Origin: Clostridia bacterium | Lineage (GTDB): Bacteria; Bacillota; Clostridia; Monoglobales; Firm-18 | Length of the DNA: 64,000 nt | Assembly: GCA_017397315.1 (NCBI GenBank) | Contig: JAFQJA010000005.1 | Span: forward strand, 41,360 to 105,359 | Direction of reading: 5' to 3' | In this document: one piece after another, positions 27,566 through 38,472 of the stretch | Position numbering within the stretch: the first letter of the stretch is position 1 | Layout: each line of letters begins with the position of its first letter | Notes under the pieces: generated by a model | Seen by the model: only the letters and a program-made list of their open reading frames with translations | What the model was told of the DNA's origin: nothing | Database searches by the model: none | Position numbers and translations under genes: made by a program

Positions 27566-28027
27566 TTACTCTTCTACAGTTTCTTCTGCTTTTTCTACAG
27601 GAGCTTCTGCTTTAGGCTCTGCAGTTTTCTTCGCTCTTGGCTTTCTCGGTTTCTTTTCCGGTTCTGCCTCTTTTACTGCAACAACCTCTTCTTTTTCTTT
27701 AAGAACAATTGTAATATGACTTGTGCGTTTGAAAATTCTGAACGCTCTTCCTTGTGCTCTTGGTTGAATTCTCTTTAAGATAGGACCTGCACTTGCAAAG
27801 ATTTCTGCCACATATAATTTTTCAACATCCATACCGTGGTTTGCCTCAGCATTTGCCATAGCAGATAGTAATAATTTTTCAACTACTTCACTTGCCGCTT
27901 TTGGTGTATGCTTTAATATTGCTAATGCCTCACCAACAGTTTTGTTACGGATTAAATCTATAACGATTTTTACTTTTCTTGGTGAAATTCTTACATAACT
28001 TGCTTTTGCTTTTGCAATGTTCTGCAT
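27566..28027 (-). CDS. rplV: 50S ribosomal protein L22 with extended charged C-terminus
   Basis: 153 aa from the ATG at 28027, preceded by AAAGGAGG; the longer frame from 28045 begins in the ribosome binding site. Residues 1-110 are a normal L22 ([32 protein letters not shown]). Residues ~111-153 form an extra tail rich in Glu, Lys, Pro and Ala, probably disordered and on the ribosome surface near the exit tunnel. Confidence 0.95.
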   Translation of the reverse strand: MQNIAKAKASYVRISPRKVKIVIDLIRNKTVGEALAILKHTPKAASEVVEKLLLSAMANAEANHGMDVEKLYVAEIFASAGPILKRIQPRAQGRAFRIFKRTSHITIVLKEKEEVVAVKEAEPEKKPRKPRAKKTAEPKAEAPVEKAEETVEE

Positions 28028-28085
28028 TTTGTTTCCTCCTTTCAACAGTGTTAACTGTCTTCAATGACTTGTATTAAAAAGTTTA

Positions 28086-28364
28086 TTATTTTACGCCTGA
28101 AGTTTTTGAACCCGCATGACCTTTAAAGGTTCTTGTAGGAGCAAATTCTCCTAATTTGTGTCCTACCATATCCTCTGTTACATAAACGGGAACATGTTTT
28201 CTTCCATCGTGAACTGCTATTGTATGTCCAACCATATCAGGGAATATTGTTGAAGGACGCGACCAGGTTTTAAGCATACGCTTTTCTCCTGTTTCATTCA
28301 TTTCCTGAATTCTCTTTAACAATTTAGCTGATACGAATGGGCCTTTCTTTAATGAACGACTCAT
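28086..28364 (-). CDS. rpsS: 30S ribosomal protein S19
   Basis: 92 aa. Begins [16 protein letters not shown], with [20 protein letters not shown] and [15 protein letters not shown]. Head of the 30S subunit. Confidence 0.98.
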   Translation of the reverse strand: MSRSLKKGPFVSAKLLKRIQEMNETGEKRMLKTWSRPSTIFPDMVGHTIAVHDGRKHVPVYVTEDMVGHKLGEFAPTRTFKGHAGSKTSGVK

Positions 28365-28402
28365 TTTGTTTCCTCCTTTCAGTACAAATAAGCAATAATA
28401 TC

Positions 28403-29236
28403 TTACTTACCGTTACGACGCTTAACAATGAATTTATTTGACGCCTTTTTAGCCTTTCTTGTTTTAAGACCAAGAGCCGGTTTACCCCAAGGTGTTACCG
28501 GTGTTGGGCGTCCGATAGGTGACTTACCTTCACCACCGCCGTGAGGATGGTCGCATGGGTTCATTACGCTACCTCTAACTGTAGGTCTCCAACCCATATG
28601 GCGCTTTCTTCCTGCTTTACCGATTGAAATGTTTTCGTGGTCAATATTACCAATCTGACCTATTGTTGCTTTGCAGTCCATTCTTATCATTCTAACTTCA
28701 CCTGATGGCAAACGAACCTGAGCATACTTTTCATCTTTAGCCATTAACTGTGCTGAATTACCTGCTGAACGAACCAACTGTCCGCCTTTGCCGGGGTATA
28801 ATTCAATGTTGTGAATCAATGTACCAACAGGAATGCTTTTGATTTCCATTGCGTTACCCGGGATAATGTCGGCACCGTTACCTGAAATAACCTTGTCGCC
28901 TTTTTTAAGACCAAGAGGTGCTATAATGTATCTCTTTTCACCATCTTCATATTGTAAAAGGGCGATGTTTGCTGTTCTGTTCGGATCATATTCGATTGAA
29001 AGAACAGTTGCTGACATATTGTCCTTATCTCTTTTGAAATCTATAATTCTGTATTTTTGCTTAACTCCGCCGCCACGATGACGAACAGTAATTCTTCCGT
29101 AACTGTTTCTTCCGGCAGTTTTCTTATTAGGTGCAAGCAAAGATTTTTCCGGCTTAACTTTATCTATTTCTTCAAATGTTGACACCGTCATAAATCTTCT
29201 TGACGGGGTAGTCGGTTTATACTTTTTGATTGCCAC
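28403..29236 (-). CDS. rplB: 50S ribosomal protein L2
   Basis: 277 aa from the GTG at 29236, matching the family start [14 protein letters not shown]; an upstream GTG at 29245 overlaps the AAGGAG site. Contains [15 protein letters not shown] and the C-terminal peptidyl-transferase segment [14 protein letters not shown] with the conserved His. Confidence 0.97.
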   Translation of the reverse strand: MAIKKYKPTTPSRRFMTVSTFEEIDKVKPEKSLLAPNKKTAGRNSYGRITVRHRGGGVKQKYRIIDFKRDKDNMSATVLSIEYDPNRTANIALLQYEDGEKRYIIAPLGLKKGDKVISGNGADIIPGNAMEIKSIPVGTLIHNIELYPGKGGQLVRSAGNSAQLMAKDEKYAQVRLPSGEVRMIRMDCKATIGQIGNIDHENISIGKAGRKRHMGWRPTVRGSVMNPCDHPHGGGEGKSPIGRPTPVTPWGKPALGLKTRKAKKASNKFIVKRRNGK

Positions 29237-29272
29237 TGTTTTCACTCCTTTAACTTATTTTCTTTGACTTTT

Positions 29273-29566
29273 TTAATTCATCCCATCAAAGAACTCTATT
29301 GTTTTACTGTCTGCTTTTAAAGTAACTATTGCTTTTTTCCAGTCAGGGCGTTTGCCGATGTGAGCACCCATTCTCTTATATTTGCCCAATAAATTAGCTG
29401 TATTTACTGAAGCAACTTTTACACCAAAGATTTCTTCGATTGCTTGTTTAATCTGGATTTTGTTAGCATTTTTTGCTACTTCAAATGTGTACTTCTTTTC
29501 TTCCATAAGAGCCATAGTTTGTTCTGTGATTATAGGTTTGCGTATTACATCATAAATTGTTTTCAT
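29273..29566 (-). CDS. rplW: 50S ribosomal protein L23
   Basis: 97 aa. Contains [20 protein letters not shown] and the [20 protein letters not shown] segment. Docking site for trigger factor and SRP at the tunnel exit. Start overlaps the rplD stop (TAATG). Confidence 0.97.
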   Translation of the reverse strand: MKTIYDVIRKPIITEQTMALMEEKKYTFEVAKNANKIQIKQAIEEIFGVKVASVNTANLLGKYKRMGAHIGKRPDWKKAIVTLKADSKTIEFFDGMN

Positions 29567-30186
29567 TACGCATACACCTCCTCGATTTTTGCAACGGCAT
29601 CTTTAGTTAGTACCAACTTATCATACTTCAAAACATCATAAACGCTGAATGAAGTTGAAATTGCAGTTTTAACATTTGGAATGTTTGCCGCACTTCTTAC
29701 TAAATTTTCAATTTTTTCTGCGCTGATAATAAGAGCGTTATCAACACTTAATGCTTTTAGAATTTCTGCAAAGTCCTTTGTTTTTACTGTTTCAATATCA
29801 AGACTGTCAACAACAATCAACTGATTTTCTGCCAACTTTGATGATAAAGCTGAGAACAACGCAACTTTGCGAAGTTTTTTGTTTACTGAGAAACGGTAAC
29901 TTCTTGGCTTGGGACCTAATGCAACACCGCCGCCCGTCCATTGAGGAGCTCTTATGCTACCCTGTCTTGCACGGCCTGTGCCTTTTTGTCTCCATGGCTT
30001 AATACCGCCACCGCGTACTTCTGTACGGGTTTTTGTGCTTTGTGTTCCTTGTCTTTGGTTTGCAAGGTAGTTGACAACCAATGTGTGCATTGCAACTTCA
30101 TTGATGTCTGCACCGAATATCATATCGTTAAGTTCGATTTTGCCAACCTTCTCGCCTTTTATATTAAATAATGTTGTTTTTGGCAC
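29566..30186 (-). CDS. rplD: 50S ribosomal protein L4
   Basis: 206 aa. The tunnel-lining loop [20 protein letters not shown] and the globular core are present. In gamma-proteobacteria L4 regulates the S10 operon; whether it does so here through the leader is unknown. Confidence 0.97.
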   Translation of the reverse strand: MPKTTLFNIKGEKVGKIELNDMIFGADINEVAMHTLVVNYLANQRQGTQSTKTRTEVRGGGIKPWRQKGTGRARQGSIRAPQWTGGGVALGPKPRSYRFSVNKKLRKVALFSALSSKLAENQLIVVDSLDIETVKTKDFAEILKALSVDNALIISAEKIENLVRSAANIPNVKTAISTSFSVYDVLKYDKLVLTKDAVAKIEEVYA

Positions 30187-30204
30187 TGTACTTCCTCCTT
30201 CCTA

Positions 30205-30840
30205 CTATTTACGGCCTTTAACTGTATTTTTGATGATTAAAAGACCGCCTTTGGGACCGGGTACTCCACCCTTTATAAGCATAATATTTTTCTCTGCATC
30301 AACCTTAACAACTGTTAGGTTCTGAATTGTTACTCTTTCAACACCCATGTGTCCGGGCAATCTCTTACCCTTGTATACACGGCCGGGGTCAGAACACATA
30401 CCCATTGAACCGGGGCCTCTGTGGTAGCCTGAACCGTGAGTCATAGGACCTCTGTGTGTTCCCCATCTTTTAATGGTACCTGCAAAGCCTTTACCTTTTG
30501 TAATGCCGGCTACATCAATTTTTTCGCCTGCCTCAAATATGTCGGCTTTGATTTCATCACCAACATTAAGTCCTGATACATCATCAAGTCTTAATTCTTT
30601 TACATACTTCTTCGGTGTAACACCGGCTTTTGCGAAATGACCTTTTGAAGGTTTGTTCGCTTTCTTTTCTTTAAGGTCGATAAAACCAACCTGTACTGAG
30701 TCGTATCCGTCTTTTTCAACTGTTTTCTTCTGAACAACAGCGTTAGGACCTGCCAATACAACTGTTACCGGAACAACTCTGCCTATTTCATCAAAAATCT
30801 GAGTCATTCCAAGTTTTTGTGCAAGAATTCCTTTTTGCAT
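30205..30840 (-). CDS. rplC: 50S ribosomal protein L3
   Basis: 211 aa. Begins [18 protein letters not shown] and contains [20 protein letters not shown], near the peptidyl transferase centre. Confidence 0.98.
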   Translation of the reverse strand: MQKGILAQKLGMTQIFDEIGRVVPVTVVLAGPNAVVQKKTVEKDGYDSVQVGFIDLKEKKANKPSKGHFAKAGVTPKKYVKELRLDDVSGLNVGDEIKADIFEAGEKIDVAGITKGKGFAGTIKRWGTHRGPMTHGSGYHRGPGSMGMCSDPGRVYKGKRLPGHMGVERVTIQNLTVVKVDAEKNIMLIKGGVPGPKGGLLIIKNTVKGRK

Positions 30841-30927
30841 TTCTTTCTTCCTTTCTATATGGTTATTGGTTTACAGAACTAAAATTTTTCTGCAAACATG
30901 ACCTAAAACCCGCAAGTGTCTGAGAGA

Positions 30928-31242
30928 TTAGAATTTCATCTCTATATCAACACCGGCAGGTAAGTCCAAGCGAGTTAAAGTATCCATTGTTTTAGCGTTG
31001 GGTGCCAAAATATCAATTAATCTTTTGTGTGTTCTCATTTCGAACTGTTCACGAGAATCTTTGTACTTGTGAACCGCACGCAAGATTGTTACAATTTCCT
31101 TTTTAGTTGGTAGCGGGATAGGACCTGCAACCTTTGCACCTGTTCTCTTTGCTGCTTCTACAATTTTCTCTGCTGTCTGGTCGATTAAAACATGGTCATA
31201 CGCCTTTAATCTGATTCTTACTTTTTCTTTTACTGCTGCCAT
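30928..31242 (-). CDS. rpsJ: 30S ribosomal protein S10
   Basis: 104 aa. [20 protein letters not shown] and the [11 protein letters not shown] signature identify S10, the first gene of the operon and also a NusA/NusB antitermination partner in bacteria. AAGGAGG precedes the ATG; a ~240-nt leader and a promoter lie upstream. Confidence 0.98.
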   Translation of the reverse strand: MAAVKEKVRIRLKAYDHVLIDQTAEKIVEAAKRTGAKVAGPIPLPTKKEIVTILRAVHKYKDSREQFEMRTHKRLIDILAPNAKTMDTLTRLDLPAGVDIEMKF

Positions 31243-31489
31243 TTTGTTTTTTCCTCCTTAATTTCTTACACTCACCCGGGCGTATCGAGTGGGTTTACAA
31301 TTAAACCCAGCCACCCTGTAGGCATAACTGGGCAAAATAAACTACATAAAAATACACAAAATTTCCATAATTTTCGTAGTTTGTCGTGATTGGCGCCCGG
31401 CTTTATAAACTGGACATTCTCCTTGGAAAAACCCGATATCTCTGCATCGGCAACCTCCCAAATCATCGTATGTCATATCACGCTCGACT
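31243..31489 (-). promoter_or_regulatory. Structured 5' leader of the S10 operon
   Basis: About 240 nt between the promoter and rpsJ. The minus-strand transcript can form several stems: AAACTAC with GTAGTTT (31339-31345, 31376-31382) enclosing AAAATT/AATTTT, then TGGGTTTA/TAAACCCA (31290-31309), which competes with CACTC/GAGTG (31269-31273, 31287-31291). Competing stems just upstream of the ribosome binding site would fit autogenous control. I do not recognise a published leader family. Confidence 0.4.
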
Positions 31490-31518
31490 ATTATACTACA
31501 AATCAACTTTTTTTGCAA
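31490..31518 (-). promoter_or_regulatory. Sigma-A promoter of the S10-spc-alpha operon
   Basis: On the minus strand: -35 TTGCAA (31513-31518), 17-bp spacer, consensus -10 TATAAT (31490-31495). It sits directly after the deacetylase stop codon at 31527. Confidence 0.8.
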
Positions 31519-31526
31519 GTACTTTT

Positions 31527-32273
31527 TTATTTAATTTTCTGAAAAAGTTGATGCACCGTCCAGTCTCCGTCAACAGTTATTCTTTTTATCGGCTCAAAAT
31601 TTCCGTAATATGTTACTGCTATGTGGTTTGAAACCTGAGTTGTCAAGATATAACCCGCATCCTGTGATATTTGTAGAACAGTGTCGTTATAAAAGCCAAA
31701 CGGATATGCAAGGTAGTTGCACTTTTTATTCAGGTTTTTTTCTATTAGGTATCTGGACATTCTTAATTCATATCGTATTTCCTCCGGCGTAAGGGATGTA
31801 AGATCGCAGTGGGAATAAGTGTGCGACTGTATATCCACAAGTCCGCTTTGTTCCATCTCACGAGCTTGTTCCCAACTGAAGTGGGGGTACTCGCCGGGGG
31901 TTTGTCCGACAGAAGATGCTACAATAAAAATTGTAGCCTTCATACCAAGATCCTTTAATATAGGAAACAAGTATGTGTAGTTATTGGTATATCCGTCATC
32001 AAAAGTTATGAGCACCGACTTGGTGGGAAGTCGTTTTCCTGTTGTAATGTAGTTGTAGTAGTCTGTAAAAGTAATTGTTGTATAACCGCTTTCCTTTAAA
32101 GCAAATAAATGTTCTCTTAAGCGTCCGGGCGCAACAGACACTCCGGGTGCAAGGCCCATTTCCTCTTTTTCCACCATATGATACATTAAAACAGGCACAT
32201 TATAGCCGTTTGCAAAAACAGGCATTTGTAACAGTATTATTATAATAAGTAGAAACACAGATATTTTTCGCAT
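31527..32273 (-). CDS. Exported polysaccharide deacetylase (NodB/CE4 fold)
   Basis: 248 aa. A signal peptide covers ~1-22 (hydrophobic ISVFLLIIIILLQMPVFA). The NodB domain has metal ligands DD in ITFDDGYTNN and HxxxH in QSHTYSH, plus the YPFGFYND segment. It probably removes acetyl groups from peptidoglycan or another surface glycan. It is the last gene of a long operon that includes rho. No terminator was seen after it, so read-through into the S10 leader is possible. Confidence 0.9.
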   Translation of the reverse strand: MRKISVFLLIIIILLQMPVFANGYNVPVLMYHMVEKEEMGLAPGVSVAPGRLREHLFALKESGYTTITFTDYYNYITTGKRLPTKSVLITFDDGYTNNYTYLFPILKDLGMKATIFIVASSVGQTPGEYPHFSWEQAREMEQSGLVDIQSHTYSHCDLTSLTPEEIRYELRMSRYLIEKNLNKKCNYLAYPFGFYNDTVLQISQDAGYILTTQVSNHIAVTYYGNFEPIKRITVDGDWTVHQLFQKIK

Positions 32274-32282
32274 TTTGTTCTC

Positions 32283-33539
32283 CTATTTATTGAAAAATTT
32301 ATTAACTTTCATTATAAACTCTTTATTGTCCTTACTACTGTCAAGCCAAGTGAGCAAAGTTTCTGTTACATCAGCAGAAGACTGGTTATACATTGCTTTT
32401 CTTATTGCCCATATAGCCTCTAACTGATTTTTATCAAGCATTAGTTCTTCTTTGCGGGTTCCCGACTTGTTCAAATCTATGGCAGGGAAAATTCGTTTTT
32501 CCTGCAGATGTCTGTCAAGATGTATTTCCATATTACCCGTACCTTTAAATTCTTCAAAGATTACATCGTCCATTCTGCTTCCCGTTTCTACAAGGGCGGT
32601 CGCAAGAATAGTAAGGCTTCCGCCATTTTCAATGTTGCGGGCAGCGCCAAAGAATTTTTTGGGTTTATGAAGTGCAGCAGGGTCGAGACCTCCCGAAAGA
32701 GTTCTTCCCGAAGCACTGACGGTTAAGTTATATGCCCTTGCAAGTCTTGTAATACTGTCTAATAGAATTACAACATCTTTTTTGTGTTCCACCAGACGCA
32801 TAGCGCGTTCCAGCACCATTTCCGCCACTCTTATATGGTGCACTGGTTCTTCGTCAAATGTTGAAAAAATAACTTCTCCCTCGATACTACGCTTCATATC
32901 GGTAACTTCTTCAGGTCTTTCATCAATCAAAAGCACTATAAGTTCCGTTTCGGGATGATTTTGTTCTATAGATTTTGCAATTTGTTTCAGCAATGTTGTT
33001 TTTCCGGCTTTGGGCGGGGACACGATAATCCCCCTTTGCCCTTTTCCGATAGGCGCAATTACATCAATAAGTCTCATTGCAAAGTTTTTACTGTCATACT
33101 CAAGATGCAACCTTTTGTCAGGATAAACAGGAACGAGATTTTCAAAAGGTGTTCTTTTAATTGCAAAGTCGGGCTTGTCTCCGTTTACAGTATTAACATA
33201 AAGCAATGCACGGAATTTCTCGCCCTCTCGTTGCAATCGGGCAATACCTGTTAACATATCTCCTGTCTTTAAACGGAAACGCCTTATCTGTGCAGGTGCT
33301 ACATACACATCATCGGGACAGGAAAGATAGTTTTCTCCGCGTAAAAAACCAAAGCCGTCATCACACACCTGCAAAATGCCTGCCACTTCCACCGTTTCAG
33401 TGCGTTGCTTTTGCGGTTCTTCCTTTGGTTTTGCCTGTTCTACCATTAATGCAAGTTCGTCTTTTTTGTATTTAGTTACATTGGATATTCCAAGTGATTT
33501 TGCCAGTTCACGAAGGTTTAGCAAAGTCATATTTTCCAT
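32283..33539 (-). CDS. rho: Transcription termination factor Rho
   Basis: 418 aa, a hexameric RNA-dependent ATPase. N-terminal Rho_N helix bundle (~1-40), cold-shock RNA-binding domain (~48-120, [11 protein letters not shown]), and ATPase with Walker [11 protein letters not shown], Walker B VILLDS and the R-loop region. No long insertion. It lies between CvpA and the deacetylase in one orientation with 8-9 nt gaps. Confidence 0.97.
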   Translation of the reverse strand: MENMTLLNLRELAKSLGISNVTKYKKDELALMVEQAKPKEEPQKQRTETVEVAGILQVCDDGFGFLRGENYLSCPDDVYVAPAQIRRFRLKTGDMLTGIARLQREGEKFRALLYVNTVNGDKPDFAIKRTPFENLVPVYPDKRLHLEYDSKNFAMRLIDVIAPIGKGQRGIIVSPPKAGKTTLLKQIAKSIEQNHPETELIVLLIDERPEEVTDMKRSIEGEVIFSTFDEEPVHHIRVAEMVLERAMRLVEHKKDVVILLDSITRLARAYNLTVSASGRTLSGGLDPAALHKPKKFFGAARNIENGGSLTILATALVETGSRMDDVIFEEFKGTGNMEIHLDRHLQEKRIFPAIDLNKSGTRKEELMLDKNQLEAIWAIRKAMYNQSSADVTETLLTWLDSSKDNKEFIMKVNKFFNK

Positions 33540-33547
33540 ATATTACC

Positions 33548-34138
33548 TCACTTAAAAATTAAATTTAATATAAGATTGTTGTCAAGCATATTTTTTGACA
33601 GCGAACCGAGTTGAACATAACTGTAAATTGTGCTCCCCGGAAACATTGACACTATAGCCAACGCCACATATGCAATAATTATACCGCTTAATATACCGAA
33701 AAAGAAGCCTCCTATTTTATTAACGCCTTTTATTATGGGCAGTTTCGTTACTGTTTTTACAAACAACGACACTATCCACAGTATAATTTTCACTCCAACA
33801 AACACAATCAGCACTGCAATTATGGTGAGAAAAACCTGAGTAAGCATTGTCGCGGTTGCATCTGTCATCGCCTGCGTGCCTGATTTAACCGCCTCCTGCA
33901 TAAAAGAAGGAAGTTGCGACACATCTGCACCGTTGCCAATTTTCCCTGATACAAGTTCATATATTTTTTGCTGTAGAGTTGTAGTTGACAGCCAGTCAGT
34001 AACTACAGGATAAAACAATATAGCCGCGACCAAAGACACAATATGATGCCCAAAATTGAACACGGAATGAACAAGTCCTTTTTTGTACCCCAGAATTGCG
34101 GCAATAACCACAATCAAGATTACTAATAAATCTGCCAT
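33548..34138 (-). CDS. CvpA-family membrane protein
   Basis: 196 aa with four predicted helices (starting ADLLVILIVVIAAILGYKKG; last FFFGILSGIIIAYVALA). The family is linked to colicin V production in E. coli and to envelope function, but its molecular role is unclear. Co-directional between a DUF5711 gene and rho. Confidence 0.85.
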   Translation of the reverse strand: MADLLVILIVVIAAILGYKKGLVHSVFNFGHHIVSLVAAILFYPVVTDWLSTTTLQQKIYELVSGKIGNGADVSQLPSFMQEAVKSGTQAMTDATATMLTQVFLTIIAVLIVFVGVKIILWIVSLFVKTVTKLPIIKGVNKIGGFFFGILSGIIIAYVALAIVSMFPGSTIYSYVQLGSLSKNMLDNNLILNLIFK

Positions 34139-34157
34139 AACTACCTCCTAATTTTAT

Positions 34158-35216
34158 TTAGCGGTTTACCGTTTTAACAATATTTCCGCAAACTGCACAG
34201 GCATTGTTGTTATCTATAAGCACCACCTGACGCACATCATTTTCCAATTTCACAAAACCTTTGTTTTCGCCTTTCCAGTTGGCGAAAGTAACATAATGTC
34301 CGTCTGTTACCGCAACTGTTTTTTCATTAGCGTCCATTGCAATTATTTCGTTATTTGAAACATATTCGCCACACTTTTTGCCGTGGTTGTCATACATTTC
34401 AATTATGTTGTTGTTACTTGCTCCTGCAAACTTCATTACAGTGGCACCGTTTTCGCATAGTTTATAACTTTCCAGAATTTTATCGTCATATCTGTAATTC
34501 CACTTGTTTTTCCCTACTCTGTCTACAGCATAAACTCCGTTGTCAGTAACAGTAATTGCTATGTTGTTTTTTGTAAAATTAACAGACATTGGCAATGTAT
34601 TTTCTATAGTATTGTCCATTATTATTTCTGCTTTATCAAGGTTAATCATTACCAGCCTGCATCCTGTTAATTTCCCTGTAGTTACCACCGATGCAACCGC
34701 AAGGCGTTTGCAGTCCGAGGAGATGTCCATATCTACTATATAACTGTTTCCCATCTGCCACTTGTAAACATCAAGGCCGGAATTGTCATAAACCACAAGT
34801 TTTCCTTTGTAACCTGTTTCTAAAGTCGCAACCGCAGTATAACCTACTGCATTGGTTTTTGCAGTTATTATAGGCAAATCTGTTTCTATTGTATATTCCT
34901 TTTTGTTTCCGCGAAATACTGTTACATTTGCGCCTCTCTGGTCATACAGCAGTTTGTAATTTTTATTCTGCCTGTAAACAGGATTGGCAAAGGGTTCTTC
35001 AATTTTGGTCTGCGTTCCGGATAAATCCACCTGAGTTATGCCCTCTTGATTTACTACTACTAACTTGCCGTCTGAAGAAAAGTAATTGTTTTGCTGTCCC
35101 GGAATAATTTCGTATATCTCATCGGTTACCCCTTTTCCACCGCCAAAAGCCAATATTAATGCAACTATTAAAACTGCTACTGCTATTAATACTATTACTG
35201 TTGTCTTTTTATTCAT
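34158..35216 (-). CDS. DUF5711-like membrane-anchored beta-propeller protein
   Basis: 352 aa. An N-terminal anchor (~4-26, TTVIVLIAVAVLIVALILAF) is followed by repeated short beta segments with a WD/PQQ-propeller look (GITQVDLSG, KLVVYDNSG, GVYAVDRVG, KWNYRYDD). It matches my memory of clostridial DUF5711 proteins next to cvpA. An extracytoplasmic sensor or scaffold role is only inference. The start overlaps the truA end by 8 nt. Confidence 0.72.
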   Translation of the reverse strand: MNKKTTVIVLIAVAVLIVALILAFGGGKGVTDEIYEIIPGQQNNYFSSDGKLVVVNQEGITQVDLSGTQTKIEEPFANPVYRQNKNYKLLYDQRGANVTVFRGNKKEYTIETDLPIITAKTNAVGYTAVATLETGYKGKLVVYDNSGLDVYKWQMGNSYIVDMDISSDCKRLAVASVVTTGKLTGCRLVMINLDKAEIIMDNTIENTLPMSVNFTKNNIAITVTDNGVYAVDRVGKNKWNYRYDDKILESYKLCENGATVMKFAGASNNNIIEMYDNHGKKCGEYVSNNEIIAMDANEKTVAVTDGHYVTFANWKGENKGFVKLENDVRQVVLIDNNNACAVCGNIVKTVNR

Positions 35217-35943
35217 AAAAAATCTCCTTTAAGTACAACCCTTCCGGGGGTGCTGTTATTCCCGCCTTTGTTCTGTCAAGGCTTTCTATTATACACGGAA
35301 TATCATTAACGCCTATTTTTCCGCAACCCACATACAACAGTGTTCCGCTTATTATACGGACCATATTATAAAGATACGCATTTGCATTGATTTCAAAATT
35401 AAGAATACCGTCAGTTTCATAAACCAGCAGGGAATTAACGGTTCGCACAGTGGTTTTCTGGCTTCCTCCTGTTGCCATAAAGGCGGAGAAATCATGAGTG
35501 CCCAAAAAACACTTTGACGCCGTTTTTATGTCATCAATATTTACTTTGTGCGGGAAATGGTATGCGTGATTATTCATAAAAGGACTTAATACTCTGTTGC
35601 AAACAGTCTTATAGATATAGGTTTTAGACATGGCACTGTACCGTGCATTAAAATCTTGGGAAACATTTTCAAAACTGTAAAATCTAATATCGGGTGGCAA
35701 AACAGTATTTACTGCCAGCGGAAGATTTGCAAGAGGAACAGAAGTGTCGCTGTCAAAACTTATGCAATAATTTATCGCATGAACTCCTGCATCTGTACGA
35801 CTGCAACCGACGACAGATATGTCCTCTCCTGTTATTTTACTTAATGCCTCTTCCACTTTTTGTTGCACCGTTACTCCATTGTTCTGCACTTGCCAGCCGT
35901 GATAATTTGTGCCTTCAAAAGCCAGATTTCCTTTAATTCTCAT
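35209..35943 (-). CDS. truA: tRNA pseudouridine(38-40) synthase TruA
   Basis: 244 aa from the ATG at 35943, after GGGAAGGT; the upstream start at 36018 lies inside ecfT and lacks a site. The catalytic Asp is in GCSRTDAGVHA. It modifies the anticodon stem-loop. A truA gene behind ecfT is the standard layout in Bacillota. Confidence 0.95.
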   Translation of the reverse strand: MRIKGNLAFEGTNYHGWQVQNNGVTVQQKVEEALSKITGEDISVVGCSRTDAGVHAINYCISFDSDTSVPLANLPLAVNTVLPPDIRFYSFENVSQDFNARYSAMSKTYIYKTVCNRVLSPFMNNHAYHFPHKVNIDDIKTASKCFLGTHDFSAFMATGGSQKTTVRTVNSLLVYETDGILNFEINANAYLYNMVRIISGTLLYVGCGKIGVNDIPCIIESLDRTKAGITAPPEGLYLKEIFYE

Positions 35944-36755
35944 TGTATTACCTTCCCAAAGTATATGTTTAATACGATAACTGCGACTATAAACACCAAA
36001 GTAACAAGTGATGCCCAAAAGTCAGTGATTGTAAGTTTGAGTTGATGCAGTCTTGTTCTGTTTGCCCCGCCCTGATAGCAACGGCACTCCATAGCAGTTG
36101 CCAGTTCGTCGGCACGCCTGAAAGCACTTATAAATAACGGCACCAGAAGAGGAACAAGGCTTTTTACCCTTTTTATAAGATTTCCTGTTTCAAAGTCCGC
36201 ACCTCTCGCCGACTGGGCTTTCATAATTTTATCTGTTTCTTCAATAAGTGTAGGTATAAATCTTAATGCAATGGTCATCATCATCGCCAGTTCGTGAGCA
36301 GGCACACCGATTTTTGTAAATGGTGAAAGCAAACTCTCTATTCCGTCTGTCAACGTAACGGGCGGTGTGGTATAAGTAAGCATAGATGTGCCCATCATTA
36401 AAAGTACAATTCTTAAAATCATAAAAACCGAATAGTTTATACCTTGTTTTGTGATTTTTATAACTCCCCACTGCCACAAAATATCTCCGTCTGTCATAAA
36501 GAGATTTAGCACAGCGGTAAACACAATAAATATCATAATTGGTTTAATGCCTTTTAATATATACTTAAAAGGTATTTTGCTTGATTTGATTGCAAAAAAA
36601 AGCAACACAATTACAGCACCGTAACCCCAGTAATTGTTTACGGCAAATATCAGCACAAGATATACAAGAGTTAAAAGTATTTTTACTCTTGCATCTATTT
36701 TATATAAAAAACTGTTTCCGGGGAAATACTGTCCAAGGGTAATATCTCTAATCAT
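35940..36755 (-). CDS. ecfT: ECF transporter transmembrane component EcfT
   Basis: 271 aa, with about five to six helices in the N-terminal two thirds and coupling-helix motifs with the A-R-G pattern (QSARGADFE and the [12 protein letters not shown] region). It links the EcfA ATPases to interchangeable S components. The start overlaps the ecfA stop by 4 nt. Confidence 0.95.
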   Translation of the reverse strand: MIRDITLGQYFPGNSFLYKIDARVKILLTLVYLVLIFAVNNYWGYGAVIVLLFFAIKSSKIPFKYILKGIKPIMIFIVFTAVLNLFMTDGDILWQWGVIKITKQGINYSVFMILRIVLLMMGTSMLTYTTPPVTLTDGIESLLSPFTKIGVPAHELAMMMTIALRFIPTLIEETDKIMKAQSARGADFETGNLIKRVKSLVPLLVPLFISAFRRADELATAMECRCYQGGANRTRLHQLKLTITDFWASLVTLVFIVAVIVLNIYFGKVIQ

Positions 36756-38467
36756 TTAGTCAAAACTCCGTCCTTAAGATTTGAAAGCACCTTTTCTTTT
36801 GCGTCCTGAACTGTGCAAACATACTGTCCGCAGGTTTCATAAATAAGTTTCGTAACTTGCGGAGCGGACAAACCCATTTTTTCCAGTTCATCATAACGGG
36901 AATACACTTCCATAGGTGTTCCGTGCATAGCAATTCTGCCCTCATTCAACACATAAAGCAAGTCCACGGTGTTTGCTATATCCTCCATACCGTGAGATAC
37001 TATAATTATTGTAATTCCCTTTTCTTTGTGCATCTTTTTTATGAGGTTTAATATATCCCGTCTGCCTTTTGGGTCAAGCCCTGCCGTTGGCTCGTCAAGA
37101 ATTAACACATCAGGTTCCATTGCAAGTACTCCCGCTATTGCTACACGGCGTTTTTGTCCTCCCGATAAATCAAAAGGCGATTTTTCGTACTTTTTCTCTG
37201 AAATGCCAACACTTTTAGCCGCTTCTTGCACTCGTCTTTCTATTTCTTCTTTTGAAAGTCCTAAATTTTTGGGCCCAAAAGCTATATCTTCTTTTACCGT
37301 TTCTTCAAACAACTGATGTTCGGGATACTGAAAAACCACGCCGACCTTTGCCCTTATCTGTTTCATACTTGTCTTTTTGTCTGTTATGTCTGTTCCATCC
37401 ACCTTAACAGTACCCTTTGACGGTTTTAGAAGACCGTTAAAATGTTGAACAAGTGTTGACTTACCGCTTCCTGTATGTCCTATAATTCCTATTATCTTGC
37501 CTTTCGGAATATACATTGTAATATCCTGCAGTGCCTTTTTTTCATACGGTCCGCCCACAGCATAGTCGTGGCTCATATTAACCACTTCTATTGCAGGAGT
37601 TTCATCTGCATGAGTGTGCAGAGGGATTTTATTTTCAGTCCCTTTGCTCACAATATCAAAAAGCACCGTCTCGGCTTCATTCGGCGTTAAAACATTTTCA
37701 GGAACATTTAAACCGGCCTGTTTTAGTTCAAACATAAGTTCTGTTACCTGAGGCACATCAAGTCCTAATTCTTTTATTCTTTCCACCTGTTTAAAAACTT
37801 CTTTCGGAGTACCGTCCATTTCTATGTGTCCGTTATCCATTACTATTACTCTGTCGGCAAGCACCGCTTCGTCCATATTGTGAGTTATAAGTACAACGGT
37901 CATACCGTCTTGTTTATTAAGTTTCTTCAAAGTTGACAAAACTTCGCGTCTTCCCACAGGGTCAAGCATTGCGGTAGGCTCGTCCAGAACAATGTACTTA
38001 GGTCTCATTGCAAGAACGCCCGCAATGGCTATTCTTTGTTTTTGCCCCCCTGACAAAAGGTGAGGTGCTTCTTTGTTAAACTTGCTCATCCCCACTGCTT
38101 TTAATGACTGGTCAACCCGTTCCCTTATTTCTTCCGTCGGAACACCAATGTTTTCAGGAGCAAACGCCACATCATCCTCTACAATAGTTGCAACAATCTG
38201 GTTGTCGGGGTTTTGGAACACCATCCCCACTGTCTGCCTTATTTTTATAAGCAAATTTTCATCTTTGGTGTCCATATCTTCTACATAAACCGCTCCACCT
38301 AAAGGCAGAAGTATTGCGTTTGTATGCTTTGCAAGGGTTGATTTACCGCTTCCGTTATGTCCTAAAACTGCAGTAAACGAACCTTTTTCTATATTAACAC
38401 TAACATTGTCTATTGCATTGTCCAAACTTTCAGTGTACTTAAAAATCAGGTTGTCAATTTTTATCAT
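36752..38467 (-). CDS. ecfA: Fused energy-coupling factor ATPase EcfA1-EcfA2
   Basis: 571 aa, twice the normal length, with two complete ABC ATPase domains in one chain. Domain 1 (~1-250): Walker A GHNGSGKS at 36-43, LSGGQ at 138-142, [10 protein letters not shown]. Domain 2 (~292-565): Walker A GHTGSGKS at 330-337, LSGGQ at 434-438, [11 protein letters not shown] linker of ~40 residues joins them. Most Bacillota have separate ecfA1 and ecfA2 genes. With EcfT it forms the shared energising module for vitamin S components such as the one at 43444-44007. Confidence 0.95.
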   Translation of the reverse strand: MIKIDNLIFKYTESLDNAIDNVSVNIEKGSFTAVLGHNGSGKSTLAKHTNAILLPLGGAVYVEDMDTKDENLLIKIRQTVGMVFQNPDNQIVATIVEDDVAFAPENIGVPTEEIRERVDQSLKAVGMSKFNKEAPHLLSGGQKQRIAIAGVLAMRPKYIVLDEPTAMLDPVGRREVLSTLKKLNKQDGMTVVLITHNMDEAVLADRVIVMDNGHIEMDGTPKEVFKQVERIKELGLDVPQVTELMFELKQAGLNVPENVLTPNEAETVLFDIVSKGTENKIPLHTHADETPAIEVVNMSHDYAVGGPYEKKALQDITMYIPKGKIIGIIGHTGSGKSTLVQHFNGLLKPSKGTVKVDGTDITDKKTSMKQIRAKVGVVFQYPEHQLFEETVKEDIAFGPKNLGLSKEEIERRVQEAAKSVGISEKKYEKSPFDLSGGQKRRVAIAGVLAMEPDVLILDEPTAGLDPKGRRDILNLIKKMHKEKGITIIIVSHGMEDIANTVDLLYVLNEGRIAMHGTPMEVYSRYDELEKMGLSAPQVTKLIYETCGQYVCTVQDAKEKVLSNLKDGVLTK

Positions 38468-38472
38468 TTAAT

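Noticed and set aside
31272..31466. 64-codon minus-strand frame in the S10 leader
   Set aside because: No convincing protein features, and it coincides with stem-forming leader sequence.
35944..36018. Longer TruA start at 36018
   Set aside because: The extra 25 residues lie in ecfT coding sequence, do not resemble TruA and would precede the real ribosome binding site.
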